In this document: positions 1 to 11,371 of the stretch, one piece after another
How positions within the stretch are numbered: the stretch's first letter is position 1
How the letters are laid out: every line of letters begins with the position of its first letter
Assembly (NCBI GenBank): GCA_028622995.1
Contig: JAJQJQ010000008.1
Coordinates: forward strand, 682,001-746,000
Source: Panagrolaimus kolymaensis
Taxonomy: Eukaryota > Nematoda > Chromadorea > Rhabditida > Panagrolaimidae
Length of the DNA: 64,000 nt
Reading direction: 5' to 3'
Program-made: the position numbers and the translations under genes
Notes under the pieces: generated by a model
The model's input: the letters and a program-made list of their open reading frames with translations, nothing else
Told to the model about the DNA's origin: nothing
The model's database searches: none

Positions 1-693
1 TCCTATCGAAAGTAAAAATAAAGTTGTCGAAACAATTGATTGAATGAGTAAATAAGTTTCAAACTTTTGTTTTTTAGCCCATTTTTGACCCTTTATTTTT
101 CTTGCCAACGCTGTGGAAATTCCTAACACGAACGCTAGAACATGGCAAGCAATGTTTGCAAGGCCAAGAAATTCGGCAATAAAAAAACCCAAACAATCAT
201 CTTCATAAGGATTTTTAAAAAAGCATCCAATTTTTCCAAGAGTATGAGCACTCAAAATAAATGGAAAAAGCATTAAAATAATTAAAATCCCAAATAATGA
301 TTTCCTAAACCATATTTTTTTATGTTTCAAAAAGAAAAAAATTGCTGTAAATCGATTTAAAGCTAACAAAAAATTCCAAAAACATATAAATCGGGCGTTA
401 TACCATTGCAAAATATTATAAAATGATTGTCGATAAATATCTGGCTTCTCTACGGTGTAAGTTATTTTATACATAAAACATGTCAGTGACGTAACACAAT
501 AGCCTATCGCAAGAATGTAATAATATGCAGAAGTGAAAGTTGAATTTTTATGTTTTACACTGTAGATAATTAAAATTACAAATAAAAATTCTATAATGGC
601 GATGGAATATAAAATTATGATATCGACAATGGAAACAATTAAGTTTAAAGTAAATTTGGCATTTTCGAGTTCTGTGTAATTGTTAGATTCCAT
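1..693 (-). CDS. Nematode serpentine chemoreceptor (7TM GPCR), 5' part, runs off window
   Basis: The reading frame opens at an ATG on the minus strand (691-693) and stays open for 231 codons to base 1, so only the N-terminal part is present. Hydrophobic segments lie near residues 19-45, 55-75, 100-122 and 130-150, and another begins near 180. A Cys-rich loop with acidic residues (NPYEDDC) falls between later helices. The third helix ends in ALNRFTAI (Asn113-Arg114), which stands where DRY stands in other GPCRs and is typical of nematode Srv/Srg-like receptors. Such proteins sit in the membrane of sensory neurons and bind environmental chemicals; the ligand cannot be predicted. No intron is needed in the visible part. 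Family level is fairly sure; the Srv subfamily is an inference. Confidence 0.8.
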   Translation of the reverse strand, partial: MESNNYTELENAKFTLNLIVSIVDIIILYSIAIIEFLFVILIIYSVKHKNSTFTSAYYYILAIGYCVTSLTCFMYKITYTVEKPDIYRQSFYNILQWYNARFICFWNFLLALNRFTAIFFFLKHKKIWFRKSLFGILIILMLFPFILSAHTLGKIGCFFKNPYEDDCLGFFIAEFLGLANIACHVLAFVLGISTALARKIKGQKWAKKQKFETYLLIQSIVSTTLFLLSIG

Positions 694-1654
694 AGCTCAA
701 AAAAATAAAAAAAAGCAACCGTTATTAGCAAAATTTGATAAATAAGTAATTTTATTTTTGAAAAAAATATTATTAAAGTTTTTTTTTTAAATTATAATAT
801 AAATATTTAAATACTTTTCTCTTGTCCTGATTATGTATGACATGAGTTCTAATACGCATGTAAAAATAAAATTTTAACAAAGTTATTCAAAAAACAGTGT
901 TTTTCTTGTTAAAAGTTCAAAGAAAAATAATATTCTTATGTCGTTTCTTAAGCAGATGAAAAATGTTATGTTTTTTTAAACGGAATTAATGAATTTATTT
1001 CACCTGCAAAAAAAACTGTCATGTTTTTTAAAAGTAGAAACATTTAAAAATGCGTTCTATGAAATAATAATAACAAAAATGAAAGTCTAAAAAGATTAAT
1101 AACAGTTCCATTGATGAAATGTCATAGTTTTGGACTTTTTTGATACATAGTAAACTTTGTGATACGCCAGATGAGATATTAAGGATTTCTTTAATTTGGT
1201 TCTTTTTTTCCCTAATTTCTACAGCTGTCCTCAAAAATCATAAATAATATTAAAATCAAACAATTTTGAACTTTTGCGATTTATAGTAAACATTTGGATG
1301 TGCCAAATGAGATGATAATAATTTCTTAAATATGGTTCTTTTTTTACCTCAAATATTCAAAAACCAATCTTAATTGAGATTAAAAAGAGAGAGAAGGAGC
1401 AATGCAAAAAATAATCGTAGAAATCTATGCAAGTATGTGCGTAAAAATAGGTCATTGAAGAGCATCCATCGAACTGTATTAAAAAATATTTCAATAAAAG
1501 GAAAAATTGTGCATATTATCTTTGTAAAAAAACAGTGTATCTTATTGACTTTTCGCAATCATTCTCATTTTTATTTATTTATTACATATATGATTTCGAG
1601 TTTTTTCAACTTTATATATTAAATATCCTTGGAACTATCATCAGTAGTATCAAA

Positions 1655-2110
1655 TTTTTTTAACTTTTTGTCGACTCCATCGATGTTTGAGTTAGCGATT
1701 TTCATTTCTGTTATAATTTTTATCATTTAAAAATATTTATTTTATGGCTACCTTCAACTTGATTTTGATTTAAAAAAATTAAAAAAACCCTTTTGAATTA
1801 TATTTTTAATGGTACGAAAATTAAAATAAAACTCTCTAAAAAATTCAAAAAAATACATGAAGTCATTTTTCATTTCTTGCTTTGTTCAAAAAAACGTTGT
1901 TTCCTGGAGAAAGAAAAGAATAAGTACAAAAAAGCCACAGCGAGCGTAACTGTGCTTCCTTTTCTTATTGATAAAAGCAGCAAAATGGAATATGTATTTT
2001 TTGTTGTTGCAACAATGTGTTATAATAATCGATGAAAAAAAATTATGTCTAAAATCATTCAAACGGAGAAAAAAACAAGTGCCTTTTTTCTTTGCTCTAT
2101 TTTTTTTAAC
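1655..2110. repeat. Repeat block X, copy 1
   Basis: This block of about 450 bp matches 8845-9300 in the same orientation. Shared landmarks are the TCCATCGATNTT..GAGTTA stretch, TATAATTTTTATCATTTAAA, and AAACTCTCTAAAAAATTC. Divergence is visible but the order of motifs is kept. The ORF across it (1793-2035) also appears in the second copy but with many changes and no recognisable domain, so I read it as non-coding. Confidence 0.7.
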
Positions 2111-2489
2111 TCTTCATTCCAATTTTTTTTAGTAAACCCGAAGCTCTTTTTTTATTCAGTAAAACAGCAGCTTTTTTGGTTTAAATAATGATTAAGAAAC
2201 TTATTTTTTTGTATAAAAGTTGTTAAAAAATTTGTTGAATAAAAAAATTTATTTTTCGATTTAAAATGCCGTCAGATTTAACATTTTTTACTTCACCCTT
2301 TTTTGTTGTAGGTGCTAAAAATTTTGTCAACTTTATTATAATTAACGATTGGTATGTGATTTTTTCAAAATAGTGTTGACCGGCATATTTTTATTTATTC
2401 TGAGATAATTTTATAATTATTTCTTTATATTTAAATAACCTTAAATTTAATACTTTATTTATTTCTTGTAAAAATGATTTAAGAATTTA

Positions 2490-2890
2490 GGACAAAAACA
2501 AGAAAAAAGATAATTTATTCAAAAATTCAAAAAAAGTAATAAAATGAGAAACTTTTGTTTTTAGAAAGTAAGAAGTGTCTATAAAGTATGAAACGAAAAA
2601 CAAAAAGCTGCAAATAAGCAAGCAACCATTTTTTTATTCTTGAACATTCTCCTTTCTGTTTTGATTTTATTTTCAATGAAAAATTTTTTTTTTTAAATTG
2701 ATTTGGCGAAAAAGGGAAAACGGTGTGTCATTGTTTTCGAAGAACAAAGCAGGCTTCTTTGTTATGTTTTTTAATGTATAATAAATAATTTGCAACTTTT
2801 GTTGCCATTTTTTCTTGAACTAGATTTTCCAAAGATAGCCCTTCACCGATATTGTAATCATTTTTTACATTCATTTTTAACTGTGGTATT
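2490..2890. repeat. Repeat block A, copy 1
   Basis: Matches 6690-7060 in the same orientation. Landmarks are AAAAAGTAATAAAATGAG, GCAACCATTTTTTTA, the ATTGATTTG.TGAAAAAGG run and TTTTCGAAGAACAAAGCA. The tail of the block in both copies runs into TTGCTGC/TTGTTGCCATTTT. Confidence 0.7.
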
Positions 2891-3689
2891 CCAAATTTAG
2901 GAATTCGTTTCAACTTAGAAAGGTTGTACCGATGATTGCTCTTCCGTTAATTGTAAATCGAAATGTGTTAAGCTTCTTTTTCTAAATATTTTGTATTAGC
3001 TTTTCTTTGCATTAAAATTTTTAAAAGAATTTCCTAATTAAAATTTAAACTAAATATAATAGAAAAATTTACAAAAAGTTTAAAAAATGTATTTTAAAAA
3101 ATTCAAAAAAAAATCAATAAAATAAAACCTATTTCTTGCTTTTCAACGAACAATTGTCTTTCTCTTCTTCAAAAAAAAGAGAAATCAAAGAAAAAAAGAA
3201 AAAAAGTAGCCAATTTTTTTATTCTCCATATGGACGGACGTGTATGTTATTGTTGTGAGTGTTAAAAAATACAAATATTACAATGGAGAAAAAAAAACTT
3301 CCGCCTTCAGCATTTTTTGTTTTTTTATTAATTGTTTATAGATAGAAGGCTATGATGAAATTTTTCAGAGTTTGATTGCTTTTTTTATTCATGAACTTTA
3401 TTAAAATTTCTTACTTTTTATGACTCTATTCTTAACTATTTGTTTGTTATTGTCGATTAGTCTCTGAGTATTATTTTGTTTTTCATAAATGACTTCATAA
3501 GATTAAATATGAAAACAAAATTTTATTTTAAAATTAAAAGTACAAAATTCAGGATCACATTTTAAGACTATAATTAGGGATTTAATTCATTTGTCCTTAA
3601 CATTCTCGATCATGAATGCCAAAATTTAAAAAAAAGCACACTCTTTTGGGGGTCAGGTTTATTAAAATCTATTCCCTGTAATTTTTTCA

Positions 3690-4400
3690 TGAAGAAATTC
3701 AAAAGTTTTATAGAAAAAAACTATAAAAAAATCATTCATTTAAAAATTCAAAAAAATAATTAAAAAAGATACATTTTTTCTTTGGTTTTTTTTTGGTTTA
3801 GGGGTAACAAAAGTTTTGATTTATAGAATAAAATGGGGAAGCAGCGCAAAAAAAGACAACAAAGAAAGCAGCCACTTTTTATTGATTAAAATCCCCTTTC
3901 TGCCTGCACTTTTTGTTTTCGTTGAAAAAAACTTGTTTTTATTAATCGATGTGATGAAAAAGAAGAACCATGTCACCATTTTAAAAAAGCAAAGCAGTGA
4001 TTTTTTCTTTTAACGTTTTTAATGTTTCAGAATACTCAAAAAAGTTTTTTAATTGATTCATGGGCCACATTATGAAATATTTCTTCTGCACCTTGATCAT
4101 TGATATCTATATTGTTTCATGCAAGTTTGTTCTTCAAAAATAAATATATTAAGTCGCTTAAATAATTTAAAAACAAAATAAAAAACATTGTTCTTTTATA
4201 ATGCTTCTTTTTGACAATATTTTTTGTTAACATGGGATGACTTCTGTAGCTCACTGAAAAATCAACTGCTGTTGCATCTTTATTTACGAGCCATGCCTCT
4301 TTTCAATGCAAAATCGTCGCTGCCTTCGATCCATTTAAAATTCAATGGAGTTGTAAGGTCTCATTTGATAACTGTCTCCTCATGTTAATAAGATTTGTTT
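3690..4400. repeat. Repeat block B, copy 1
   Basis: This block of about 700 bp matches 7355-8060, and its first 350 bp also match 10150-10500. Shared landmarks are GAAGAAATTCAAAA, TTATAGAAAAAAA, GCAACCACTTTTTATTGATT, GATGAAAAAGAAGAACCATG, AAGCAAAGCAGTG and, further on, CACTGCTGTTGCA and TTCGATCCATTTA. Block B shares a general plan with block A (gcaacca ... gaaaaagaa ... aaagcagtg), so the two probably belong to one old repeat family. Confidence 0.7.
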
Positions 4401-4681
4401 TACCTTTGGACATATTTAATTTTATATGCAGGATTTCATAAAAAAATAAAAATAAAATAAAATATTTAAAAAATATAAGAGAAAAACTGAACAAAATCAA
4501 TTTTTTGCCTTCATTTCTCAGCAAAAATGTGAAATCGCGATCTTTCTTTAAAACACACCACACCTGCGCTATTTTATCCAAAAGAAAGAAAGTGGGTTGT
4601 TGTTTTTTTCCTTCATTTTTCGTATTATGTTAGGCTAAAAGCCGGTCAGCCGACGAAATACTGGCATTTGATTTAAAAAAA

Positions 4682-4742
4682 ATGGTTTTTCATGTTGGAA
4701 TTGATCTTCTTTACTGTGATGTTGAAATTTTTAATGAACTCG
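4682..4742 (+). pseudogene. Orphan first exon related to the Hsp70-like gene at 5194
   Basis: An ATG opens a 20-codon exon (MVFHVGIDLLYCDVEIFNEL) that ends in phase 1 at a good donor (G|GTAAGAAG). The VFHVGID core resembles PIIHLGID in exon 1 of the gene 450 bp downstream, whose first exon also ends in phase 1. I find no matching second exon before 5194, so this is most likely the remnant of a tandem copy. It could also be an alternative first exon of the downstream gene. The fragment is short, so confidence is modest. Confidence 0.35.
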
Positions 4743-5193
4743 GTAAGAAGCAATAAAATTTAAAATAGAACAAAATAAATTTAGACAACTACCTACATCA
4801 GTCATATTTAATTAAACATTTATAACGAAGAGAAAAAAAAGATAACGACACCCAAGTTTAAGACAACAATGACTAATTATTGGTAATATTGATAAGAAAA
4901 AAATAAATAAAGAGGAAGAGAGTTTTTTAGTTATCACTTTTTTTATTTACCTTTATTTAGAGCGAAAATTGTTTGGCGTCATCAAAAGAAAGAAAAACCA
5001 ACAAACATTTAAGAAGAAGAAGCGGAGGTTTAGTAAAAAGTGATAAAAAACTTTGATGACGAAATATGCTATGGAAAAAAATTTATTCAAAGAGTTTATA
5101 AAGTCTAAAATTTGATAGGAAAAAGTATCATTCATAAATCGTTTTTATTGAATTCAATTGCTGTTGTTTTTTTTGTATTGTAAAAAAAGTTAT

Positions 5194-6012
5194 ATGTTTT
5201 CCTGCTTCTCAAAAAAAACCCAACCTAAATCATCATCATTAATTAATAAATATAAACCTATTATTCATTTGGGAATTGATCATTATAATGGTAAAATTGC
5301 TGCATATGACGAAAATCAAAAAGAAATAATTTATTTTAGTGTTATTTCATGTATGTAAATTTTTTTAACAACCTTTATTTTTAATATTTTATTTTTATTT
5401 TTTTTAGTCGCACCAAAGTTGCTTGTTCAAATAGATGAAATTTTTCAAGAAATAAAAACCAAGTTTAATGATTTCCAAATTGGATGTGTCTGTTTTATTT
5501 TCAAAGAATTTGATAATAACAACACAGCTGAAAATTGTAAAAAAATTAAAGATATAAGTAAAAGATATGGATGTTTAAAAATTGAAATTATTAATGATCG
5601 ATTTTCAATTAATTATATGCATTTAACTTTTTCTAAAGCAATAAAGCCAAAAAGTTGGGATATTATTTGGATATTTCAAGGTCGCAGTTATGAAATATGG
5701 TTAAAAGGAATCAACTCTCAAGCGGCGACGTTGATAAAAAGATTAATCTCTAATTCAGAGTTTAAAACACTTAAAGGCCTAATAAAAATAAAAGAAAATT
5801 CTGGAATGGATAGAAACCCAAATTATATTTTTTACAATGATGAATTTTATGATCCCGCCATTATAAATGATGTGTTTCCCGAATGTCAACCAATTTTTTT
5901 CGATCAAGAATTAAATATTTTACAAATTTGTTTACTTAAAGCTCGAATAATGGCGAATGATTTAGAAGTTGTGGATTATGATGCAAAGATTAATAATCCT
6001 AACTTAATATGA
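5194..6012 (+). CDS. Two-exon protein, possibly a reduced Hsp70-like ATPase fold
   Basis: Exon 1 (5194-5350) starts at the first ATG (MFSCFSKK) and ends in phase 1 at CAT|GTATGT. A 57-base intron ends in TTTTTTAG and exon 2 is 5408-6012, giving 253 residues. HLGIDHYNGKIAAYDEN near the start lines up with the phosphate-1 loop of Hsp70 (GIDLGTTxSxVAV). Residues around 90-130 (IGCVCFIF ... RYGCLKIEIIND) recall Hsp70's AVITVPAYF ... INEPTAA, and WDIIWIFQGRSYEIWL occupies the place of its DLGGGTFD. Glycine-rich ATP-contact residues are mostly lost, so ATP hydrolysis is doubtful, and there is no Hsp70 substrate-binding domain. A poly(A) signal AATAAA follows at 6072. The gene structure is solid; the family is inferred by eye. 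Confidence 0.7.
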
Positions 6013-6689
6013 TAATAACAATGTGGCATTAATTTTGTTTGTAAAAGATATGTTAAATTATAAATTGTTTAAATAAAGTTATCCAAATAATCTTTTTTCT
6101 TATCACCCTCCATTTTTCTGTAGATTTTATCGCGGAACGAATTTTCCGTACATCATGATACTTATAGATTTGCAGCTGAAAAATTTAATTCAGACTGCCT
6201 TGTTTTGATTATAAATTATTGTTGTTTTTGTAATATCTCTGCCCGTCATTTTTTCTAAAACGAAAGATTTAAGGATTCAATATCAATAGAAGGATCCAAG
6301 AACCAAAAAATGACAAAATAAAGCAAATGGAATTGCGAATTTACATAAAATGGCTTAAGCTTCAGTTTTGGCTGCAAAAATTATTAGCATTAAAGGTAGT
6401 TGTAACATTTACTTGTGGACCGAAGGCCAGCCTCTTTCTAGTGGTTAATAAAAAAAACTTGATTTTTGGATTATAAATGCAGGAAGATTTAACATTTTTT
6501 CTCTTTTTTCCCTTTTTCTGACGCGTTTTCCTGAATTTTCTTCAACAAACCTTTATTTTATTAATAAAATTTTTGTTAAATTGCTGACGAACATTTTTTT
6601 CTTTATTCATCGCAATTTTAAAGATTTTTTATATTTTAAAATTACTATTAATTTAATACTTTATTTAATCCTTGTAAAAATGATTATAA

Positions 6690-7060
6690 AATCTTAGAGC
6701 AAAAAAATATCGTAAAAAAAATTATTAATCAAAAATTCATAAAAAGTAATAAAATGAGCAACTTTGTTTTTTTTAGAAAAAAGGGTCTATAAAATGTGAA
6801 ATGTACAACATTAAAAAAGTGCAAATAAGCAACCATTTTTTTAATGATAAACATTCTCATTCCTGTTGTGTTTTTTATTTTCGTTGAAAAATTTTTTTTT
6901 ATTGATTTGATGAAAAAGGAAGAACCGCGTATCACCATTTTCGAAAAGCAAAGCATTATTTTTTTTTGTTAAATTTTTTTAATGATGTATAATAACCATT
7001 TCACCATTCTTGCTGCTATTTTATTTTGAATCGGATTTTTCAATGATTTTATAGTAAAAT
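6690..7060. repeat. Repeat block A, copy 2
   Basis: Direct repeat of 2490-2890, same orientation, with indels mostly in homopolymer runs. It is followed about 300 bp later by block B, as in the first set. Confidence 0.7.
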
Positions 7061-7354
7061 TCCAAATAAAATATTTAAGGTTAATGCATTATCCCAACTA
7101 AAATCAGTGTCACTCTCCATTCATTTAACGTCTTTAATTTTATAAGTTTAGTAGTTACTCCATCAAAGTCAATTTTACAATATGCAATAAAGAAAATAAG
7201 AATTATTATGAATGCTATGCACCATTTTTTCCTATTAATTTTATTTTGTGTAATGACTTTTGGGTATGCAATCCCTGATTTCTCGTGGCTGAATAACAGG
7301 TGTAATAGATTTTTCATAGATGAGTAATCGCTCGTCTTGAGCTGTCTGTCTTCG

Positions 7355-8060
7355 TGAAGAAATTCAAAAATTTATAGAAAAAAAAACTAAAAAAAAGCAT
7401 TGATTCAAAAATTCAAAAAAATAGGGAATAAAAAGGATGCATTTTTTTTGATTTTTTTTTTTGCTTTGTGAGGAACAAGAGTCTCCTTTTATACAATAAA
7501 ATCGGAGAGCAACACAGAAAAAAAAGAACAAAAAAAAAGCAACCACTTTTTATTGATTGAAATCCCCTCAATGTCTGATACGTGTTGGGTGGTTTGCGTT
7601 GGAAAAACACTTTTTTTTCTCAATTTTGTAGAAAAAAGAAAAATCGTGTGTCACCTTTTTTGAAAAGCAAAGCAGTGTTTTTTTCCTTAACGTTTTTAAT
7701 TTAACGCAACAAAATAGTCAAACAAAAAAAATGATTTTTTTGTTTCATTCCTAAGACACTTTGTAAAATATTTTTTAGCAATTTAATTATTTAATCTTTA
7801 AATCGTTTAAAATATTTAAAAACTAAACTAATAACATCATTTTTTTATAATGAAACGGATATATTTTTATTAACATTGGATGCATTTTCTGTAGCGCAGA
7901 GAAAGTTCCACTGCTGTTGCAACTTCTTTGTTGTTCCATGCTAATCACAATGCAAAATCATCACTGCCTTTCGATCCATTTACAAATCAATAAAATGTAA
8001 GCTCTCTCATTTCTTAAATGTCTCTCTTGCTAATTAGACAAATATTTCATTTTAATTTTA
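7355..8060. repeat. Repeat block B, copy 2
   Basis: Direct repeat of 3690-4400. The match continues through the distal part (CACTGCTGTTGCAAC, CAATGCAAAATCATC, TCGATCCATTTACA), so the duplicated unit is larger than a short MITE-like element. Confidence 0.7.
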
Positions 8061-8844
8061 ATTGTGGTAACTTTCATTGTTGCTAACATCATCGTTTTTT
8101 TCTTTTTTGGTCATATTTTTCGACTTTGTTTGTTCTAAATTTGATACAATAGTTTCACAAAAAAATAATAAACAAATTTATGTAATTTGTGTTTTTATTA
8201 ATTAAAATTCAAAAAATTCAAATTTTTATAAGAAATGAAAAGATAAAAAAATTAATAACTAAAATATCCAAAGAAAAAAAATAGAAGAGAAAAAAGTCTC
8301 TCTCAATTCTATGAAGAAGAAAAAACACATAAAAGAAAAAGCAATAAAGAAAAATAATTATCTTCAAAAAAAGAGTATTTACAGTGGAGAAAACAACACC
8401 CTCGCTGTATGAATTATATGTATGTTGTTTCCTTATGTTTGTGAGAAAGTTGATAAGCAAAAATTGCAGCAAATAAAACTTTTATCAGATTTTTTTCCTA
8501 TCTGAAAAATACTTTTCTTTTTAATTCACTCATTTTTTATTTCTATTTCCATTATTTTTTATCCATTTTGCATTTTTGGATTTTTGATTAATAGCTCCAA
8601 CATGTTCAGATGAAATCTGGGAGATGATACTTACTTATTTTTTTTAAAAGCAAATTATTTAGGTTATTTCAATTATATAATAGTATTTTGCTCGCTTGTT
8701 GTGAATACAAATAAATAAACGACAAATGTAAAGAAAATTGAAGAACTTCAAAAATTTTGTACTTTTAATTTTACAAATATTATTTAAAATATTTTTTAAA
8801 CTTTTTATTAAAAATATAGGTGAAATCTTGACAACAGATTTTTC

Positions 8845-9300
8845 TTCCTTTAACTATGTCATCTCCATCGATATTGGAGTTAACGATTTCCATTTTTGTT
8901 ATAATTTTTATCATTTAAAAATATTTAATTTATGGCAAGCTTCAACTTGTTTTTGATTTTAAAAAATACAAAAAATCCTTTTGAATTATATTTTTAAAGT
9001 TACAAAAATTAGAATAAAACTCTCTAAAAAATTCAAAAAAATATATGAAGCCATTTTTCTTTTTTCGCTTTCGTCAGACAAGTTCATTTTTTTCTTGAAA
9101 AAACAAAGAAAAAGACACCGCGAAACAGTGCTTCCCTTTTTTAATGATAAAACTATCAAGAATGGAATGTGTTTGTTGTTGCATCAAAGTGTAATTACTT
9201 TTTTAATCGATGAATGAAAAATAATGTCTAAAATCTTTCAAAAGGAGCAAAACCAATTAATTATCTTTTTTCTTTGCTTTTTTTAAAAAACTCTTCTTTC
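8845..9300. repeat. Repeat block X, copy 2
   Basis: Direct repeat of 1655-2110. The block order is X-A-B from 1.6 to 4.4 kb and A-B-X-B' from 6.7 to 10.5 kb. This fits a tandem X-A-B unit with later loss of one A. Confidence 0.65.
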
Positions 9301-10149
9301 TGTAATCTCTTTTATTTCGATACATAAATATGACAGAATTTAATTTAGTTTAATTTATGAAAAGAATAGTTTTAGCAGAAATATGCTTGTAATTTTTCTT
9401 ATAAATTTTATTTGTATTTATGGTTTGTATGTACTTTTTTTGTATTATAAGATATATTTCGTTGCAATATTTGGTACATATGGTCGCTTAGTTTAATAAA
9501 TATAAGATAAGAAATATCAAAACGTTTATCACATTTTTTATACTAATTTATTGAGCATGATTTTTTTAAATCTTTAAATATTTTTTTTAAAATAAATAAT
9601 CAAAGAAAAATTTAAATTTAAATATTCAAAAATAAAAAATATGAAAAAAATCGTTAGTTTAGTTTTCTTTATTTGCTTATTTTTTCAAAAAAAAAAAGAA
9701 AAGTGAAACTAAAGCAAAATAAAAAAACAAGAGCTGCTGTCTTTTTTATCATCAACGATTTGGTGCGGGTGTGTTGCGTTTCTAGGAACTATTATAATGT
9801 GGAATAATAAAACTTCCATTTATCACGCCATTAAAAATTCTTATCTCAGAATTTTTTTCCACCATGTTTTGGAATTCTTCTAGTTGTGTAACATTATCCA
9901 TGCATATATGTACATGATTTCAAGGTGAGCTTAGGGCCTTTTACTGCAGAAAAATTGTGATAGGTTTGAGTATTTGAATGAGAACCAACAATTGAAGCAT
10001 TGTTTTTGTCACTTTTGAGAAGAAGTGAAATTGGGTTTTGTTTTTTTAAGTCTCCATCAAAACCCATTTTACAAAATACAATGGAGAATATAAAAATTAT
10101 TATGAATACTAACCAACTTTATTTCCATTGTGTTTTGTTCAATTTCTTC

Positions 10150-10500
10150 GTAGAGAAATTCAAAAATTTTATAGAAAAAAAAATCATTCATTAAAAATTT
10201 CAAAAAAAAAGTAATAAAAATAAATACATTTTTTGTTTGGCTATTTTTTTGCTTTGCGAGGAATAAGAGTCTTTTTTCAATAAAATGTTAGAGCAACACA
10301 AAAAAACAGCAAAAAAAAGCAACCATTTTCTATTGATTAAAATTGCCTTCTCACCTGACACGTGTTGTTTGTTTTAGTTGAAAGAAATTTTTTTTTCTCT
10401 CGATTTGGTGAAAAAGAAGAACTATGTCACCCTTTTTAAAAAGTAAAGCAGTGTTTTTTTTAAACTTTTTTTATTAAATACATTAAAATAGTCAAACAAA
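10150..10500. repeat. Repeat block B, partial copy 3
   Basis: Carries the first half of block B: AGAGAAATTCAAAAATTTTA, TTTGCTTTGCGAGGAATAAG, GCAACCATTTTCTATTGAT, GAAAAAGAAGAACTATG and AAGTAAAGCAGTG. The distal 350 bp of the longer copies is not obvious here. Confidence 0.6.
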
Positions 10501-10984
10501 AAAGAAACAAGTTTTTTATTTTGAAATAATTCCTTTAATTTCAAAATATATATATGATAAATTATAATTTAATTTAATTTTATAAAAACAAAGTTTTGTC
10601 GGCAATCTGTTTTGCAAAGAATTCTCATAAATCTAATTTGTATTGGACTAGGGAAAAATTTGCATGTGTTACACGATGTTTTCCTTGACAAAATTAATTG
10701 AAAATTATTCTTTTCTTCGTTAAAAAAATAAGAAAAAATAAAGTCAAAAAGCTTTAAAATAATTTTTTAAGAACTTTTTTTCGTTATTTTTTAACGAATT
10801 TTTTTTATTAAGAAAAAATAAAACAAAATTAAAATATTCAAAAGAAATATAAATTAATATTGGAAAACTTTGTTTCTTTTTCTTTCAACAAGGCTTTAAA
10901 GCTTTTTTTGTTTAAACAATAAAGAGAAAATACATCAAAAGAAGCAATCTCTTTTTTTATCAACTTTGTTATCGATTTTGCGAG

Positions 10985-11371
10985 AGAGTGTTCACATCTT
11001 TAAAAGGCTTGAAAAAAATGATGTTTGCTTACCTTTCATTTGAGTTTATTTCGTTGATCATGATTTTCAATGATCAACTTTTTACAAATACGAAACCACG
11101 CATTACTTCCACAAAAAATTTTTTTTAATAAAGGTGTCAATTACCAATAATTATTTTAATATATTACCGTTGGTGTCTATCAAAAAATTAATTAATGCTA
11201 CAAATAAAATTTTTTTTTAGCGAATCCGTCGCAAAAAAGGGATTAGCATAGCGCCTAGTGTTTAAAAAAATGGATAAAAAGTGTAACAATTTTTTTCTAT
11301 CCACTCGTAATTTTCTCACTTTAGTTCGACGCATTTTTTATTTTTACAATATTTTTGTTGTAATAAAAAAA
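10985..11371 (+). promoter_or_regulatory. Conserved upstream region of secreted-protein gene 1
   Basis: About 390 bp before the ATG at 11372 are recognisably shared with 14470-14910, before the next paralogue. Shared landmarks are ATGTTTGCTTACCTTT, TTGATCATGATTTTCA, AATAATTATTTTAATAT, CAAAAAA(G)GGATTAGCA and ATGGATAAAA.GTG. The third paralogue at 17658 lacks this block. It probably contains the promoter and 5' leader, but no TATA box can be placed with confidence. Confidence 0.5.

Larger units (their letters stand above)
694..4681. other. Gene-poor AT-rich region with duplicated blocks
   Basis: No convincing coding region is seen. ORFs here are short, low-complexity (Phe/Lys/Ile-rich) and lie in poly(A)/poly(T) tracts. 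The content that can be recognised is the repeat blocks X, A and B listed separately. The first few hundred bases are probably the promoter of the chemoreceptor that reads leftward from 693. Confidence 0.6.
6013..10984. other. Gene-poor AT-rich region with duplicated blocks
   Basis: No credible gene is seen. The region holds second and third copies of repeat blocks A, B and X, long poly(T)/poly(A) tracts, and short low-complexity ORFs that look like translated repeats. A sequence around 6412-6440 (hairpin with a GAA loop, then CTAG|T) resembles a Helitron 3' end but has no partner here. Confidence 0.55.

Noticed and set aside
1370..2035. Small ORFs at 1374-1622 and 1793-2035 as genes
   Set aside because: Low-complexity Lys/Phe/Ile content in duplicated AT-rich blocks; the counterpart at 8981 is not conserved as protein.
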